Source: Coccinella septempunctata (Eukaryota; Arthropoda; Insecta; Coleoptera; Coccinellidae). Taken from it: a stretch of DNA of 64,000 bases. The notes below the pieces were generated by a model that was not told where the DNA came from, made no database searches, and saw nothing but the letters and a program-made list of their open reading frames with translations. Position 1 is the first letter of the stretch; each line of letters starts with the position of its first letter. Where the stretch lies: NCBI RefSeq assembly GCF_907165205.1, contig NC_058197.1:14376266-14440265 (forward strand), in the 5' to 3' direction. Made by a program: the position numbers and the translations under genes. Below are positions 11,376-22,519 of the stretch, one piece after another.

Positions 11376-11674
11376 TTCTGGCAGAAATACTTTTTTACTT
11401 CAGTCTCTTTTACTTTTTGATTTCGACTCTAATTGTGTGCACGACAAGCCGTTCAACAAATTCATAAATAATTTTGTATTGCGAGTATTAGTGCTCTTAG
11501 CAATTAAATTTCAGTTCTAGTTTGTTTTCCGCGAGTGCCTGAAATAAAGGAGGTAGGTCCCCGTCTTTACCGTCCAGTTTCTTCATTAGACCTACACCGG
11601 TTACTTCTTTGACACTGCTGTACTGTATCGCTTTCTGTTACATTTTATCGTACTTTACCCTGTTTCGCGAGTCT

Positions 11675-11734
11675 GACTTTTCCCTTCGCTATCAGTCATG
11701 GCGCGTAAGCCCTTGGGGTACTGAAGGGAAAGTC
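11675..11734 (+). ncRNA. Covarying hairpin 1 of 3
   Basis: The left arm 11675-11687 pairs with the right arm 11723-11734 over 12 base pairs with one bulged T. The enclosed core contains TATCAGTCATGG and then CGCGTAAGCCCTTGGGGTA. Two further hairpins at 11783-11839 and 11881-11940 carry nearly the same core, but their arms have different sequences that also pair. The strand is nominal because the pattern folds on either strand. I do not recognise the family. Confidence 0.6.
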
Positions 11735-11782
11735 CCGTCAACCCCCCTGTCCGCGTTCCGCGTCATAAGTGTTGAATCCGAA

Positions 11783-11839
11783 ATCTCTTCTTTTCTATCA
11801 GTCATGGCGCGTAAGCCCTTGGGGTAAAGAATAAGAGAT
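11783..11839 (+). ncRNA. Covarying hairpin 2 of 3
   Basis: Arms 11783-11794 and 11828-11839 pair over 7 base pairs, a C-T mismatch, then 4 pairs including one G-T wobble. The core is identical to hairpin 1 from CTATCAGTCATGG to CTTGGGGTA. The DNA between hairpins 1 and 2 shows no similarity to the DNA between 2 and 3. Confidence 0.6.
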
Positions 11840-11880
11840 ACCGCTCGTCGTCAGTGAAATCCCGTAGTTGCGCTAAAAAT

Positions 11881-11940
11881 AGACCTTTTCTTCGTTATCA
11901 GTCATGGAGCGTAAGCCCTTGGGGTAGCGAATAAAAGTCT
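11881..11940 (+). ncRNA. Covarying hairpin 3 of 3
   Basis: Arms 11881-11894 and 11928-11940 pair in three 4-bp blocks separated by a bulge and a C-T mismatch. The mismatch falls at the same place as in hairpin 2. The core differs from the other two by about two bases (TTATCA for CTATCA, GGAGC for GGCGC). Confidence 0.6.
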
Positions 11941-13317
11941 CGAATAGATCCGCCCTGGATGTGTTTCTTTTCATTGAAGAAATACAATTAATTACATCCC
12001 GATACCGTATAGCTAGTCATTTCACTTCGCGAGGTCATCCTTCGTATCCATTTCGTCAGTTCTGGTTGGCGCATTTAATTGAACAACCTTTGATTTTCAC
12101 TGTACCCGTTATAAACTTTACAAAGTGCTCGTGACCGTATAGAATTTCCCAAATGTATGTTTGCTGATAGATTCGCTCATATTTCATACCTACACATATC
12201 TCCGTTGTACATATAATCAGTTTCCCAAGGTGTGAATAAACTAGTACATAATTTGATTTTGACTACTTCGTTATCGCTGCCACCCTAGATAACAGCGCAC
12301 TCTGTCTCCGACTAGCAGCTACTCTATGGTAGGTTTGCTATTCTTCCTAGTGAAAAGAATAGCTGGCGCTCGAGATAAGTTTCCTCCGAGGTAACCACGT
12401 TACAGAGGACTTAGCCTGCTTGAAGTCCTCTCAGATACTGGAGTCCATTGAAACTATGGAGCTGGAGGGGGAACTGTGGGTAAGGCAATTGTGGGAAGAG
12501 CTCTGATGGGCGGCAAAATAAACCTTAAGGTCGCAGTGGAATGTAACTCCCTCACCAAACTACAACATCGGCTATTGTTGGCCGAATAAAGCTCTTAGCA
12601 TACTGAAAATCCGAAGAAAACGACAACAAAGAACCGCCGATACGTATTCGACGCTTCCCAAACTTCCGGATAACCCCACCGTTAATCACCCGCGAATCCG
12701 CCCCTTATCATCGGATCGCCGCTGCGACCGAGCGTCCGCGACATCGGAATCCAAACACCATAACTCAAAGACGGACGATCGGATCGCTGCCGACTCAGCG
12801 AGTCGCCGTTCGCCTGACCGGGTCCAGATAAAAAAGCGATCGCGCATTAACGGCCCGAGCAGCACTCGCGATCGACGATCGCGCACGTATTCCGGCCGTC
12901 GTTCGACGGCCGACAATCGGGCGGGAGGGGGATTGATGGGACGGATCGTTTATTTTTATGTTTGCGGACCGCGCTTCGGCACATCCGATACGGCGCGAAT
13001 GTATCGCCTAATCGCGGGCGTTCATGACGCGGCCGTAGGGGTCGGGGGATGGCTGGAGGAGGTGAGTTATCCGTTTGAGGGTATTGATGGGTGGTCGTTT
13101 TTTGGCGACGTTGCTTTTTGGGGTCGTTGGTCGAGGTGGAGGTGCTGACTGGTCGATTTTGAACATGCTGTTTAAGGGCGAGATGAATTCTCATGAAGAG
13201 TCCCTAACAGTGAGCCTTGGACAAGGTTGGGCAAGCTGGTCTGCTCAAATAAACTTCTAGCAATAGAATTCTCTCCTGGATTCTGCCAGTGAGCTCACAA
13301 ACTCACAGTGAGTGTGA
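11941..13317. other. No protein gene seen; hairpin cluster and unique island
   Basis: The first part holds a group of perfect short hairpins at 12337-12431, listed separately. From about 12600 to 13150 the DNA is CpG-rich and non-repetitive with overlapping open frames on both strands, probably because stop codons are rare in GC-rich sequence. No domain is recognisable. Confidence 0.45.
12337..12431. other. Cluster of perfect short hairpins
   Basis: Three stem-loops lie within 95 bp. GCTATTCTT (12337-12345) pairs with AAGAATAGC (12355-12363). GTAAC (12391-12395) pairs with GTTAC (12399-12403). AGAGGACTT (12404-12412) pairs with AAGTCCTCT (12423-12431). Two of the stems are 9 perfect base pairs. 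No coding signal overlaps them. Confidence 0.5.
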
Positions 13318-13995
13318 GTCTTTGACTCGTACGAATATTTTGACAGTAGATTCTTGAGGTGAAAAGAAACACTTTTTTCCTTTACCATTTTTTCTGAATC
13401 GGCTCGGTTTAAAAGATACAGGTTGTTGAAAATCCATAGAAAAATGTTATTTTTAGTTCTAACTCACAAACGGTTTTATCGAATGAAATGAATTTCGGAA
13501 TATAGTTTGTTATTTATTTGATGAATCTTTTTGGAACACAAGATATCAGCCACATCTTCCAGTTTCCTCATTATGGCCATTACGTTCTATAAAAGTACCA
13601 GAAATTCAGAGAACCCAACACTTGAAACTAAGTTGAACTCTATCTAATGAATATTTGAACGCTTTGTAAAATAAAAGTATTCTTCATATTTTCTTGTATA
13701 ATGAGCCGTTTTCGAGTAATTCGTTGTTCAAAAATTAAACAGTATCTGCGAAATTTGAAAAATTGTGTACTTTGGCTGAATACAACTCTGTTTAAACGAT
13801 AAACTGATGTGTAGTGTTACAGATTTAACTAGTTATTCTGAAGGTTATTCTGTTTTTCCAGGGTTGGCACAGCTCATTATGAAAACTTGAAATGGCTATA
13901 TCTTTTTATCAGAGCTGAATCGGAAAAAATGATTTGGGAAAAAAGTGTTTCTTTTGACCTCAAGAATCTAGCGTTGAAATATTTGTACGATTCAC
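13318..13995. mobile_element. Non-autonomous DNA transposon with about 100-bp inverted ends
   Basis: The left end (GTCTTTGACTCGTACGAAT onward) contains GTAGATTCTTGAGGT and a run of about 100 bp that reappears inverted at 13890-13993 (CTTTTGACCTCAAGAATCTA). The interior has no coding frame. The same family recurs at 56910-57430 with both ends, and as halves at 46385-46705 and 51535-51960. The exact right edge is uncertain because it does not end in the terminal motif seen at 57430. It is probably a MITE; the superfamily is not identified. Confidence 0.75.
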
Positions 13996-14065
13996 CAGTG
14001 TTTCCAAAGGTGAGGCTTTTTTTCGACAGAATGCAGAACTCATCAACAAAAAATGCTGTGAGTTC

Positions 14066-14405
14066 CATAAACATGACACAAGACACAAGAACACTCTTGA
14101 ATATCCAATTCACAGAACTTCAAAATTCCAAAAATCACCACTGTATAACGGCATTAAACTTTTAAATCACTTGCCTGACAGATTCAAGACCTTACCTTAT
14201 AATGTTTTCAAAAAAGAAGTTAAGAAGTTTCTGTTGATCAACTGCTTTTATAGTTTTATTGTAAACGTAATCAATTTTCTAATTTTACATAAGTTCAAAT
14301 TGCTATTCTAATTTTATATAAGTTTATATTGTTATTGTGAAACTGTATGACCTGTCCCATACAATGGTTGTTTGTCTGAGGGGATGTAATAAACTTATTC
14401 TTATT
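14066..14405 (+). pseudogene. CR1-like LINE C-terminal tail and 3' untranslated end
   Basis: An open stretch from at least 14066 to a TAA at 14309-14311 reads HKHDTRHKNTLEYPIHR, KSPLYNGIKLLNHLPDRFK and FKKEVKKFLL. This is the familiar end of CR1/L2-like LINE proteins (N-TR, then a YN-LP motif, then FK-LK). About 90 bp follow that include CCTGTCCCATACAATG and a TAATAAACTTATTCTTATTC tail, typical of such 3' ends. A similar tail word occurs at about 19590-19640. The start of the fragment is lost against the upstream MITE. It is a short pseudogene fragment with an undamaged local frame. Confidence 0.72.
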
Positions 14406-15012
14406 CATCAAAATGAGTCGTTTAAACAAAAATTGTCTATATAAAATATTCAAGATGGCTGAGATACAACTCCTAGAAGTTCGACAAAATTTCATTGAAT
14501 TTCAAGGCACTGTGGAAGGTGACTCCGGCATCGCAAAAACGAAACAAAACATAAACATATGTATGGACAATGAATGGTTCAGTACCAAGTTCATCGGATT
14601 AGATGCATCAGGTCTCTTTTGAGAGAATCATAATTGTTGTATAATGTTATTTAGGGTGAAAAAACATGTCGTGAAAATGGCATGAAGTGGGGAAACATCA
14701 TATCGCTTTTTCAACATAACTAACATATGCACTTTCAAGAAACTGACTCGATTTTCAACATTTTTTTTTTCACCCTAAATTGCACGTTACAACAATTATG
14801 ATTCTCTCAAAAGTGACCTGATGCATCTAATCCGATGAACTTGGTACTGAACCATTCATTGTCCAGCCGTATGTTTATGTTTTGTTTCGTTTTTGCGATG
14901 CCAGAGTCACCTTCCACAGTCCCTTACTTGAAATTCTATGAAATTTTAGTCGAACTTAGCCATCTTGGATATTTTATATAGACAATTGTTGGTTAAACGA
15001 CTTATTTTGATG
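14406..15012. mobile_element. Fold-back element with about 255-bp inverted arms
   Basis: Left arm 14406-14662 and right arm 14761-15012 are inverted copies around a loop of about 100 bp. The left arm reads ATGGCTGAGATACAACTCC and codes on the plus strand for a short peptide containing FIEFQGTVEGDSGIAKTKQN. A copy at 21840-22206 keeps the loop and one arm, and its peptide carries a 6-base, in-frame difference. There is no known protein domain. It is a palindromic mobile element of unknown superfamily. Confidence 0.8.
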
Positions 15013-15717
15013 AGTTCCACCTGTATATTGAGGATGTCTTACGTTAATAATCGTTATTTTAAAACAACATTCTGCCCTCAGCCTCCAGCATTAACTAGCT
15101 TCATGAATTCACATAATTTTTAGTCGCTTTCAACCCATCTTAGATTAACAATTTACTATTTTTAATTACATCGGTCATTTTCTTGAGGAGTTTGAATACC
15201 AGGACAACTTTACTCATTTCGAATCGAAAAACGCTTACCGGCGTCTTATTTTCATTAGTCGGCTAATGAAAATCCAGTACGAAACTTTCGCCCATTAAGT
15301 CCACCGACAGGTGCATCGGCGTCTTTGCCGTTGTCACTGGCGCAACCTCCTCAACCTCCTTGGCCGAAACTCCCATCGAAACGAGCGAAAACTAATCACA
15401 ACTTTCGAGTTAGTCACGACGTGGCAGTTATTTACATAATAGCAGCTGTACTTTATGACCTCTTTACCATTAGGTGTCCCTCTTTATTATATCACCTTTT
15501 CCAGAAGTCCCGCAACAGGGCGTGACAGATTTCACAATATATCACATATTCAACATGCTTATCTATCATTGAGAGGGAATATTTTTGAGAAATGGTTGAA
15601 GCTGTCACTGTGAAGCAATACTTGAGGTAGTTGTGAGCTAGAACTCGCATTGTCAAGCTACTCTGCTAAATCACATGCTGCTTGGAGAAGAACTAACAAG
15701 AGACTCTACACACACCA
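15013..15717. other. No gene seen
   Basis: The first half is AT-rich. The part from 15290 to 15530 is mixed unique sequence with a short open frame of no recognisable content. No repeat was found. Confidence 0.4.
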
Positions 15718-16255
15718 ATCGGCGGATTCTATGTCAGGTCAGTCCCTGAAAATATCGATGATGATTCTATCAGACCTTCGAATTGTGCTGAAACGGATAT
15801 GTGAAGCACTGACTAAAAGGATCCCCAAATGATTGAATGTTGATCAAAAGCGTGCAAGGGTAGAAGCATCGCATTCGATTTGTGCTCGATTTGAAAACGA
15901 TGTTGACTTCTTCAACCGAATTGTTGCTATGGATGAGACTTGGGTACATTTCTACGATCCAGAAACAAAGCAACAATCGATGGAATGGCTCCATTTGATT
16001 ACCATCTCTTTCCTCAACTGGAAAGAAGTTTGAAAAGGCGTTCATATTCTTCCAACGAGTAGGTAATAGAAGCTGTGTAGGTCTGGTTTGCAGAGCAAGA
16101 TAAAACATTTTTTTGGAAAGGCCTAGAGACGTTGCAGGTTCGCTGTAATAAATGTATCCAATCCAGAGGGGAATATGTTGAGTATTGAAATATTTTGACA
16201 TTGAAATATTCTTTGGTTCTATAGTAGGCTAAGAATTTTTCAATATATCCTCGTA
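15718..16255 (+). mobile_element. mariner copy 2, internally deleted
   Basis: Same family as 6733-8100 with two internal deletions. The protein blocks are ENIDDDSIRPS-like, then a jump to LNVDQKRARVEASHSICARF, FFNRIVAMDETWVHFYDPET (first catalytic Asp intact), QQSMEW, then a direct jump to PFDYHLFPQLERSL (third catalytic Asp intact, second lost in the deletion). The right terminus AATATATCCTCGTA ends at 16255 and matches the first copy. I could not find a convincing left terminal repeat, so the left edge is approximate. Its intact TAC codon and DET motif show what copy 1 lost. Confidence 0.85.
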
Positions 16256-16984
16256 CAAATATGAACCTTGTGCAATGACTGAAGGAAATTCCATTAATAG
16301 CGAAATCTTTGAGTTTTCGCTAACGTTGTAATCAAAGATGTTGATATAGTGTCCTCCTATTGCAAGTATAATATTATAACCCCAGCAAAATTCCATAAAC
16401 CTGTCTTCGTGTTACAACACGACGACACCATTTCAAACTTCTGAAGGGCGGTCGTCGAGATCGAAGAGCGCCGCAGCCGCCAACAATAGCTAGCTGAACA
16501 TACAGGAAACATTATTTGGGACCGCTGTTAATCCGGTGTTATATTAGGGAAGTTTTGTTGGGAATACATTAGAGGCGGGACACGGGTTTCTTCCATACAG
16601 CCAGAGTGGCATTATTTAAACTTCCCCGCGCGAAGAAATATTTTATAATTTATCGTAAGTAAACGTTGCTCCTAATTGCTGTTGGAAGTTCGGGATTGTC
16701 TCCCTTGCACCCCTTCGACCCCCCCTGTCGTTCCGCTAGGTGGAACCGTGGACCCGTGGCAGTCGGAGGTATATCATTCTCCTCATTGATATCGTGTCTT
16801 ATATTCCATGAATTTCTGAAACGGATACAGATGCCGGCGTATTATCCTGCTTTCTGGGCGTTCTCCCTTCGTTTCGAGGAATATTCTGGGGTTTAGGAAG
16901 GTTTTTCCATGAATTCGCGAATGCAAATGAGTACGGGTGATGAATAGTGATCTACCCATTAGGATCTTTTGACTTCTTGACATA
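16256..16984. other. No gene seen; unique island from about 16440
   Basis: CpG-containing unique DNA with short overlapping frames. There are no repeats or motifs beyond the general island character. Confidence 0.4.
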
Positions 16985-18182
16985 CCAATTGGTCAAAACT
17001 ACACTTATGAACGAATCTAATGGAATGGTCCATCTATATCTATCAGGTAAATCTACCTCAAAGGCGAATCTACCTGAAACGGCAATTTAGCTGATAGACG
17101 ACTCTACAGACTGGGGGAATCTAACCAATGGAAGAATCTATTCAATACCTAATGGGCGAATTTACTTATAAGGCAAATCTACCTCATTGGCGAATCTACT
17201 TGAAAGGCGAATATATCTGATAGGCTAGTCTACCCAACAGAAGAATCTACTAAATACCTAATAGGTTAACCTGTCATCTTATGGTCGAATCTACCTAATC
17301 AGCAAATCTACTTATTAGGCGAATCTACTTTATGGGCACATCTACCTTTGGATGATTGGCGTAATTGCATACTACGCGAATCTTCCGTATAGGCAAATTT
17401 AGCTGATGGGTGAAAATTCTTTAGGCAAATCTACATAAAAGACTAATCCACCTGTTTTTAGTGGCCGCATGCAACAATATTGTAATATTACTAGGCTTGA
17501 CGTCGAATCTACCTTATGGATGAGTCTACCTTATGAGTTATTCTATATACATATAAGGCGAATCTACATACTACACGAATTTACCAACTAGGAGAATCTA
17601 CTTTATATCCAATAGGCGCATAACCCTTATCTTTTGGGCTAATCTACCCAAAAGGCGAATCTACCTGATAGCCGAATCTACCTAAAAGGCGAATCTTCCT
17701 GTTTTTAGTGACTGCATGCAACAATATTGTACTTTTATTTGGCTTCACCTCGAATCTACCTTATGGATGAGTCTACCTTATGAGCTATTCTATATACATA
17801 TAAGGCGAATCTACATACTACACGAATTTGCCAACTTGGAGAATCTACTTTATATCCAATAAGCGAATATACCTTATCTTATGGGCTGATCTACTCAAAA
17901 GGCGAATCTACCTGATAGCCGAATCTACCTCAAAGACGAATCTTCCTGTTTTTAGTGGCTGCATGCAACAATATTGTAAGCTTATTTGGCTTCACGTCTA
18001 ATCTACCTTATGGGTGAGTCTACCTTATGAGCAATTCTATATACATATAAGGCGAATCTACATACTACACGAATTTGCCAACTTGGAGAATCTACTTAAT
18101 ATCCAATAGGTGAATATACCTTATCTTATGGGCTGATCTACCCACCACCAAAAGGCGAATCTACCTGATAGCCGAATCTCTT
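16985..18182. repeat. Minisatellite of GGCGAATCTACCT units with 247-bp higher-order repeat
   Basis: Degenerate units of about 18-22 bp built on GGCGAATCTACC(T) fill this stretch. From 17451 a larger block starting CCTGTTTTTAGTG and containing GCATGCAACAATATTGTA recurs at 17698 and 17945, a spacing of exactly 247 bp both times. A diverged outlier of the block lies at about 18480-18545, outside the array. There is no coding potential. Confidence 0.9.
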
Positions 18183-19050
18183 GGCTCACTAGTATGCTGA
18201 GTTCCATTATCGTATAACCTGGACTCTCGATTATTGAATATCTACGATTATTTATCATTTCTATTACGAAATTAGACAATTGTGATTTAACATAGGAAGG
18301 AAATTATGTTATTGTGGAATAAAGCTTCGTCTGCTTGAGTGAAATGAAGCTAAGAGTATGTTCTTTATCATTGATTCATCTCGTTCATATTTCGTTTCAG
18401 ATTTTGATCTGAAAGTGTGTCTAACATAATATTTTCAATGATTTTCACAGCATGGACGATCGCTATAAGGTTCAACCGTTTTCAGTGTCAGCGCGCAACA
18501 ATGTTACAACCTTATTTGGCCCGACGTCGAATCCACCTCCTTGCGGTCTAATCTTAGTTCGCCTGCTACGATAAAATTTGAATTTATTGAGTGTCGAAGG
18601 CACCCTCACCACATCCACCGTTCTCACCGTTTCCGGATTATCCCAGGGGAAATACGGGTGTACATAAAGTTGAATTATTAGTGAACAGATATTTGTCTTA
18701 ATTTCGCGAAGGTGGGTAGGTGAGGCGTGGATCGATGGGGGGCAGGGGGTGCGGATGGATTATGATTTTTTTTTTGATAATTGACGGATTGGGGGTTGGT
18801 TTCTCGGGGAACTCTGATCGGGTCGTTTTTACGACGAGGATCTATTTCAGTAATCATTTTCAATTTTTTTCAACTTTGTCATTTTGAAAGTTTTGTATAG
18901 GTGATTTTTGGTGAAACGCTTCATTTTGAGCAGTTCTACCTTCTGTTCAAAAAAAAGTTTCACTTTCAAATACACCCTTTATATTTTTATTATTGAAATG
19001 GAGTCATGGTCTCTAGTACGTAAATTTGAATGCAGAAGATTTCCTACGTT
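18183..19050. other. No gene; contains a repeat inverted relative to 21402-21505
   Basis: Bases about 18831-18930 (GGATCTATTTCAGTAATCAT through GAAACGCTTCATTTTGA) match 21402-21505 in inverse orientation. The word TTCTACCTTCTGTT that follows is shared with 22205-22220 and 48838-48852. The rest is featureless. Confidence 0.6.
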
Positions 19051-20262
19051 GTTTGTATACTTCATTCAAATTTATTTTAGCAGTTGGTTGGCCATGAAAT
19101 AATTTTCTCAAGTTTTTGTAACTAGAACGAAGTTAGGTTGGCACTCATGAAATGTCGTTAATGTCATAACGCCGTTGCCACAACTAATATCAATTTTTAT
19201 TACGAAAATTCCGAAAGTGATTGAAAAAAGAGACATGGTTTCAGGAAGTGCTATTTAGAATTTAGGTCCGCTCATTCAAATAGTTATACCTTGATATTCT
19301 AAAATCCACAATATGTCAGACGGTAGCGAATATATTCAATGTAAGAGAATTTATATAATGTTTCATCTGAATCTAAACGACTTATATTTCAGCTGGATAT
19401 TTCCACAATCAGAAAGATTGTCAATCAAGAGAATGACAAAGAATTTCCTTCTATTGGGAGACTCAAAAAAGTGGTGGCATTTGAGAATTTTATGTTTGAG
19501 TGAATTAATGCGAAAAGTTTACTACAGGATTTTCGATAAATGTCATCGGAGAATAAGTTCTCTAAAATGGATTTTTCTATTTTCATTTGACTTGTCCTAT
19601 ACAATGTAAATGTCTTAAGGTACTAATAAATACCTAATTATTATTATTACATCAATGTATTAAGATGAATAGCCACAAATACACGAAAGTTGCCCTGTTA
19701 CTTGTTTATTCATGTGAAATTTTTGTTCAAAGGTGAAGTTCATCTTAACTTGAAACTTCCTTCAATTCCTTTTACTTATATTGATGCAAGATGATTTTTG
19801 TTGAAGAATTTAACATTCTTGTAATTATCTGTTAATTCCTTCGGGAGATACCCATTCCCAATCACTGCATCATATGCATTTCATCTTCGGGTTAATATTT
19901 TTGAAATCTACAAATGATGTAAGCCAAAGAAGAACATTAACTCTCCTCAAGCTATTGCATATTATGATATTATACTGATCTCTTGTATTTTCCATGGAAA
20001 TAACTCTATTTGGTATGCCTTCAATCAGTTTGTATAAACTTCAATTATGATCGTCACATATTTTCCGAATAGATTCGACATTATGATAAAATACGTAATA
20101 ACCGAAACTTTTACGTAGAACGGGCAACATAGCGTTGATTTAAAATCCAAAAATGTTTTGACAAGCTTCATAACCTCAGATTTTCGTACTATACAGAGTG
20201 AAATGTGTCAAATTTCCATGGCCAACCGACTGTTAAAATAAAAGTGAATGAAGTATATGTAT
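19051..20262. mobile_element. Putative non-autonomous element with about 50-bp inverted ends
   Basis: The left end 19051-19100 (TATACTTCATTCA... GTTGGTTGGCCATGAAAT) is inverted at 20213-20262 (TTTCCATGGCCAACCGACTG ... GAATGAAGTATA). The right half is repeated in direct orientation at about 22520-22915. A LINE-like tail (CTTGTCCTATACAATG, then AATAAATACC and ATTATTATT) sits inside at 19590-19645, so the element may be composite. No intact frame is present. Confidence 0.6.
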
Positions 20263-21401
20263 ATGTATAACCTATCTATTATTAGTACACTGGTAAAGAC
20301 AGATTCCTAGTACCTAAATTCCCAGTGATCTTGGTAGATTTTAAAATGCCAAAACTCCTCTTCTCACCCACCTAATTGGTCTCGGAACTGTCCCGCCATA
20401 AAAACAAACTAAATGAAATCGGAATCAGCATCCCCTCAATCCTTCATAACTAGGAACGGCTGCACCGGAGCAGTATATAAATGAGAAATTAGTCCACTTA
20501 TTCCTCAGGTCCTTAACACACCTGAAATCTCCGCTCCATCCGCAAAATCTCGCGATATACGATTATAAAACTAGCGAAAGAGCAAGAGGTAACGTTCGTT
20601 ACGACCATAGAGTGGATCCGAATGAATATTCAAACTGTGCAGGCGTCTTCTATGGGGACCGGGGGGGATGGGGCTGCGTTCCGGGGTAGGGTAATTAGGA
20701 ACACATAGGTTATAATGGGGAATTATGCGACTACGGGAGGTGGCTTTAAGATTCGCCCGTAATTAGCATGAAAAAACAATAAAATTATTGCGGGATTATA
20801 TTTTGGCACTGCCTGCTTGGTTCTGCAGATTTTGTATATCCTTGCCCGCCTACGATGTTAGGGCGGGAGGGGTGTTTTTAGTTCAACGTGTAGAACGGGA
20901 TTTCGGAGCTGATGAAGTACGTTAATAAAATTCACTAAACGAACGAAACCTCTCACTTCTCCGCCAAGCATAGAACTATGTTAAAATATCGAAATTCTGC
21001 AATATCACACTACTTAAAAACACATTCTAACATAAACTGAAGGAGGTTTCAATAAAATTGCCAAATGAGCAGCAATTCCTCAATATAAAAAGTTTTCTCA
21101 AAGGCGCGTATTTGTTTGATAGAAGAAGCCCAACGATAATTGCCTCTACAAACTATTTAAGATGACACAGCTATCATTACTTAATGGATATCTGTCAAAC
21201 TTTCATTCGTATCCATCCTAAATATGTTTTTACTATGCCTATTTAATTGTATCCATGTTTTTGGCAATTTTTTTGTGGAAAACCGAATATCTCCGAAAGT
21301 ATAAGGAATAAAGATAATATAGTAAAAGACAGAAATACTCAGCTGGATATAAAGAAGCGAAAATAGAAAGGTGAGGCTTTTTCTTCAACAGAAGGTAGAG
21401 C
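20263..21401. other. No gene seen; unique island at 20300-20950
   Basis: Island-type DNA with GGGGG-containing and TAATTA-type words at 20640-20800, then AT-rich sequence. No frame carries a motif. Confidence 0.4.
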
Positions 21402-21505
21402 TGGTCAAAATGAAGCGTTTCACCAAAATTCACATAAACAAAACTTTCAAAATGACAAAGTTGAAAAAAAATTGAAAATGAATACTGAAATAGATCCTAA
21501 TACGA
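21402..21505. repeat. Inverse copy of 18831-18930
   Basis: About 100 bp, starting GGTCAAAATGAAGCGTTTC and including CAAAATGACAAAGTTG and TGAATACTGAAATAGATCC, are the reverse complement of 18831-18930 at high similarity. Confidence 0.75.
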
Positions 21506-21839
21506 CCCTAGACCGTTTGTTAGTCGACTTATCGCAAAGCAGTGGGAAAAAACTTATCTCCTGATTCGACCATGTGGTTTTGTTCACGATATTGGCTCGT
21601 TTGATATTCACGTGGTAATGAAAATGGAAACTTAGGATTACCGAATTGTTCTCATTATTTTTCAGTAACTTACACGATTTTATGAATTGGCTCATTCCGA
21701 TACCAACTGACAGATGAGGATTAGGACACAAGTGTAAAAAATAGAATAATACTTCAAAATCTCACCAATAAAATTCGTCCAAATTATTCACGAATTTTTC
21801 CATAGTGGGCATCACAATCTTCTTGTTCGAACATTCCAA

Positions 21840-22206
21840 CAATCGTCGTAAAAATGGGATGAAATGGGGAAACATCATAGCTTTTTTTCAACATAACTAA
21901 CATAGGCACTTTCAAAAAACTGCCTCGATTTTCTACATTTTTTTCTCACCCTAAATTGCAAGATACAACAATTATGATTCTCTCAAAGGGACCTGATGCA
22001 TCTAATCCGATGAACTTGGTATTGAACCATTCATTGTCCAGCCACATAATTATGTTTTGTTTCGTCTTTGCGATGCCGGAGTCACCTTCCACAGTCCCCC
22101 GTACTTGAAATTCAATGAAATTTTCTCGAACTTCTAGGGGTTGTATCTTAGCCATCTTGGATATGTTATATAGAAAATTTTTGGTTAAACAACTAATTTT
22201 GAGTTC
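21840..22206 (-). mobile_element. Half copy of the 14.4-kb fold-back element
   Basis: The loop and one arm of the 14406-15012 element are present, ending near TTAAACAACTAATTTTGA at 22206. On the minus strand the arm encodes MAKIQPLEVRENFIEFQ, then VRGTVEGDSGIAKTKQN and NEWFNTKFIGLDASG, open for over 100 codons when read through the flank. This is longer than in the other copy, and the insertion is a multiple of three. No known domain. Confidence 0.75.
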
Positions 22207-22289
22207 TACCTTCTGTTGAAAAAAAGCCTCATCTTTGAAAACACCCTGTATACAGATGATATTGAGACGCATAACTTCCGCCTATAAGA

Positions 22290-22486
22290 ATATTGTTATT
22301 CAATTTGCCCAAAAACAATCCATAAACTACCCAGAGGCAGAGTACAGATGCCTGAAAATCTTCAATGAACTGCCTAAGGATATACAAAAAATAGACACAC
22401 TGCAACTTCTCAAGAAAGTAGGTGGAAAATGCATTTTGTTGACACTATTTCACTCATCTTCTTGTTTAACTCGAATTCTTTTAAAA
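22290..22486 (+). pseudogene. Possible LINE C-terminal fragment
   Basis: A frame reads YRCLKIFNELPKDIQKIDTLQLLKK. It resembles the FN-LP...LK end of CR1-like LINE proteins and stops at 22487. It directly follows the fold-back half copy. Similarity is limited to this motif, so the call is tentative. Confidence 0.4.
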
Positions 22487-22519
22487 TAAAGATCTTATTT
22501 AACGTTTTCAACCTTTAGT

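Noticed and set aside
11675..11940. Twister, HDV-like or hammerhead identity for the hairpin trio
   Set aside because: The enclosed core is too short for twister, lacks the pseudoknot order of HDV-like ribozymes and has no CTGANGA/GAAA pair. It is left as unassigned.
17045..18182. CRISPR array
   Set aside because: Units are degenerate, spacers are not unique and the surrounding DNA is eukaryotic. It is a minisatellite.
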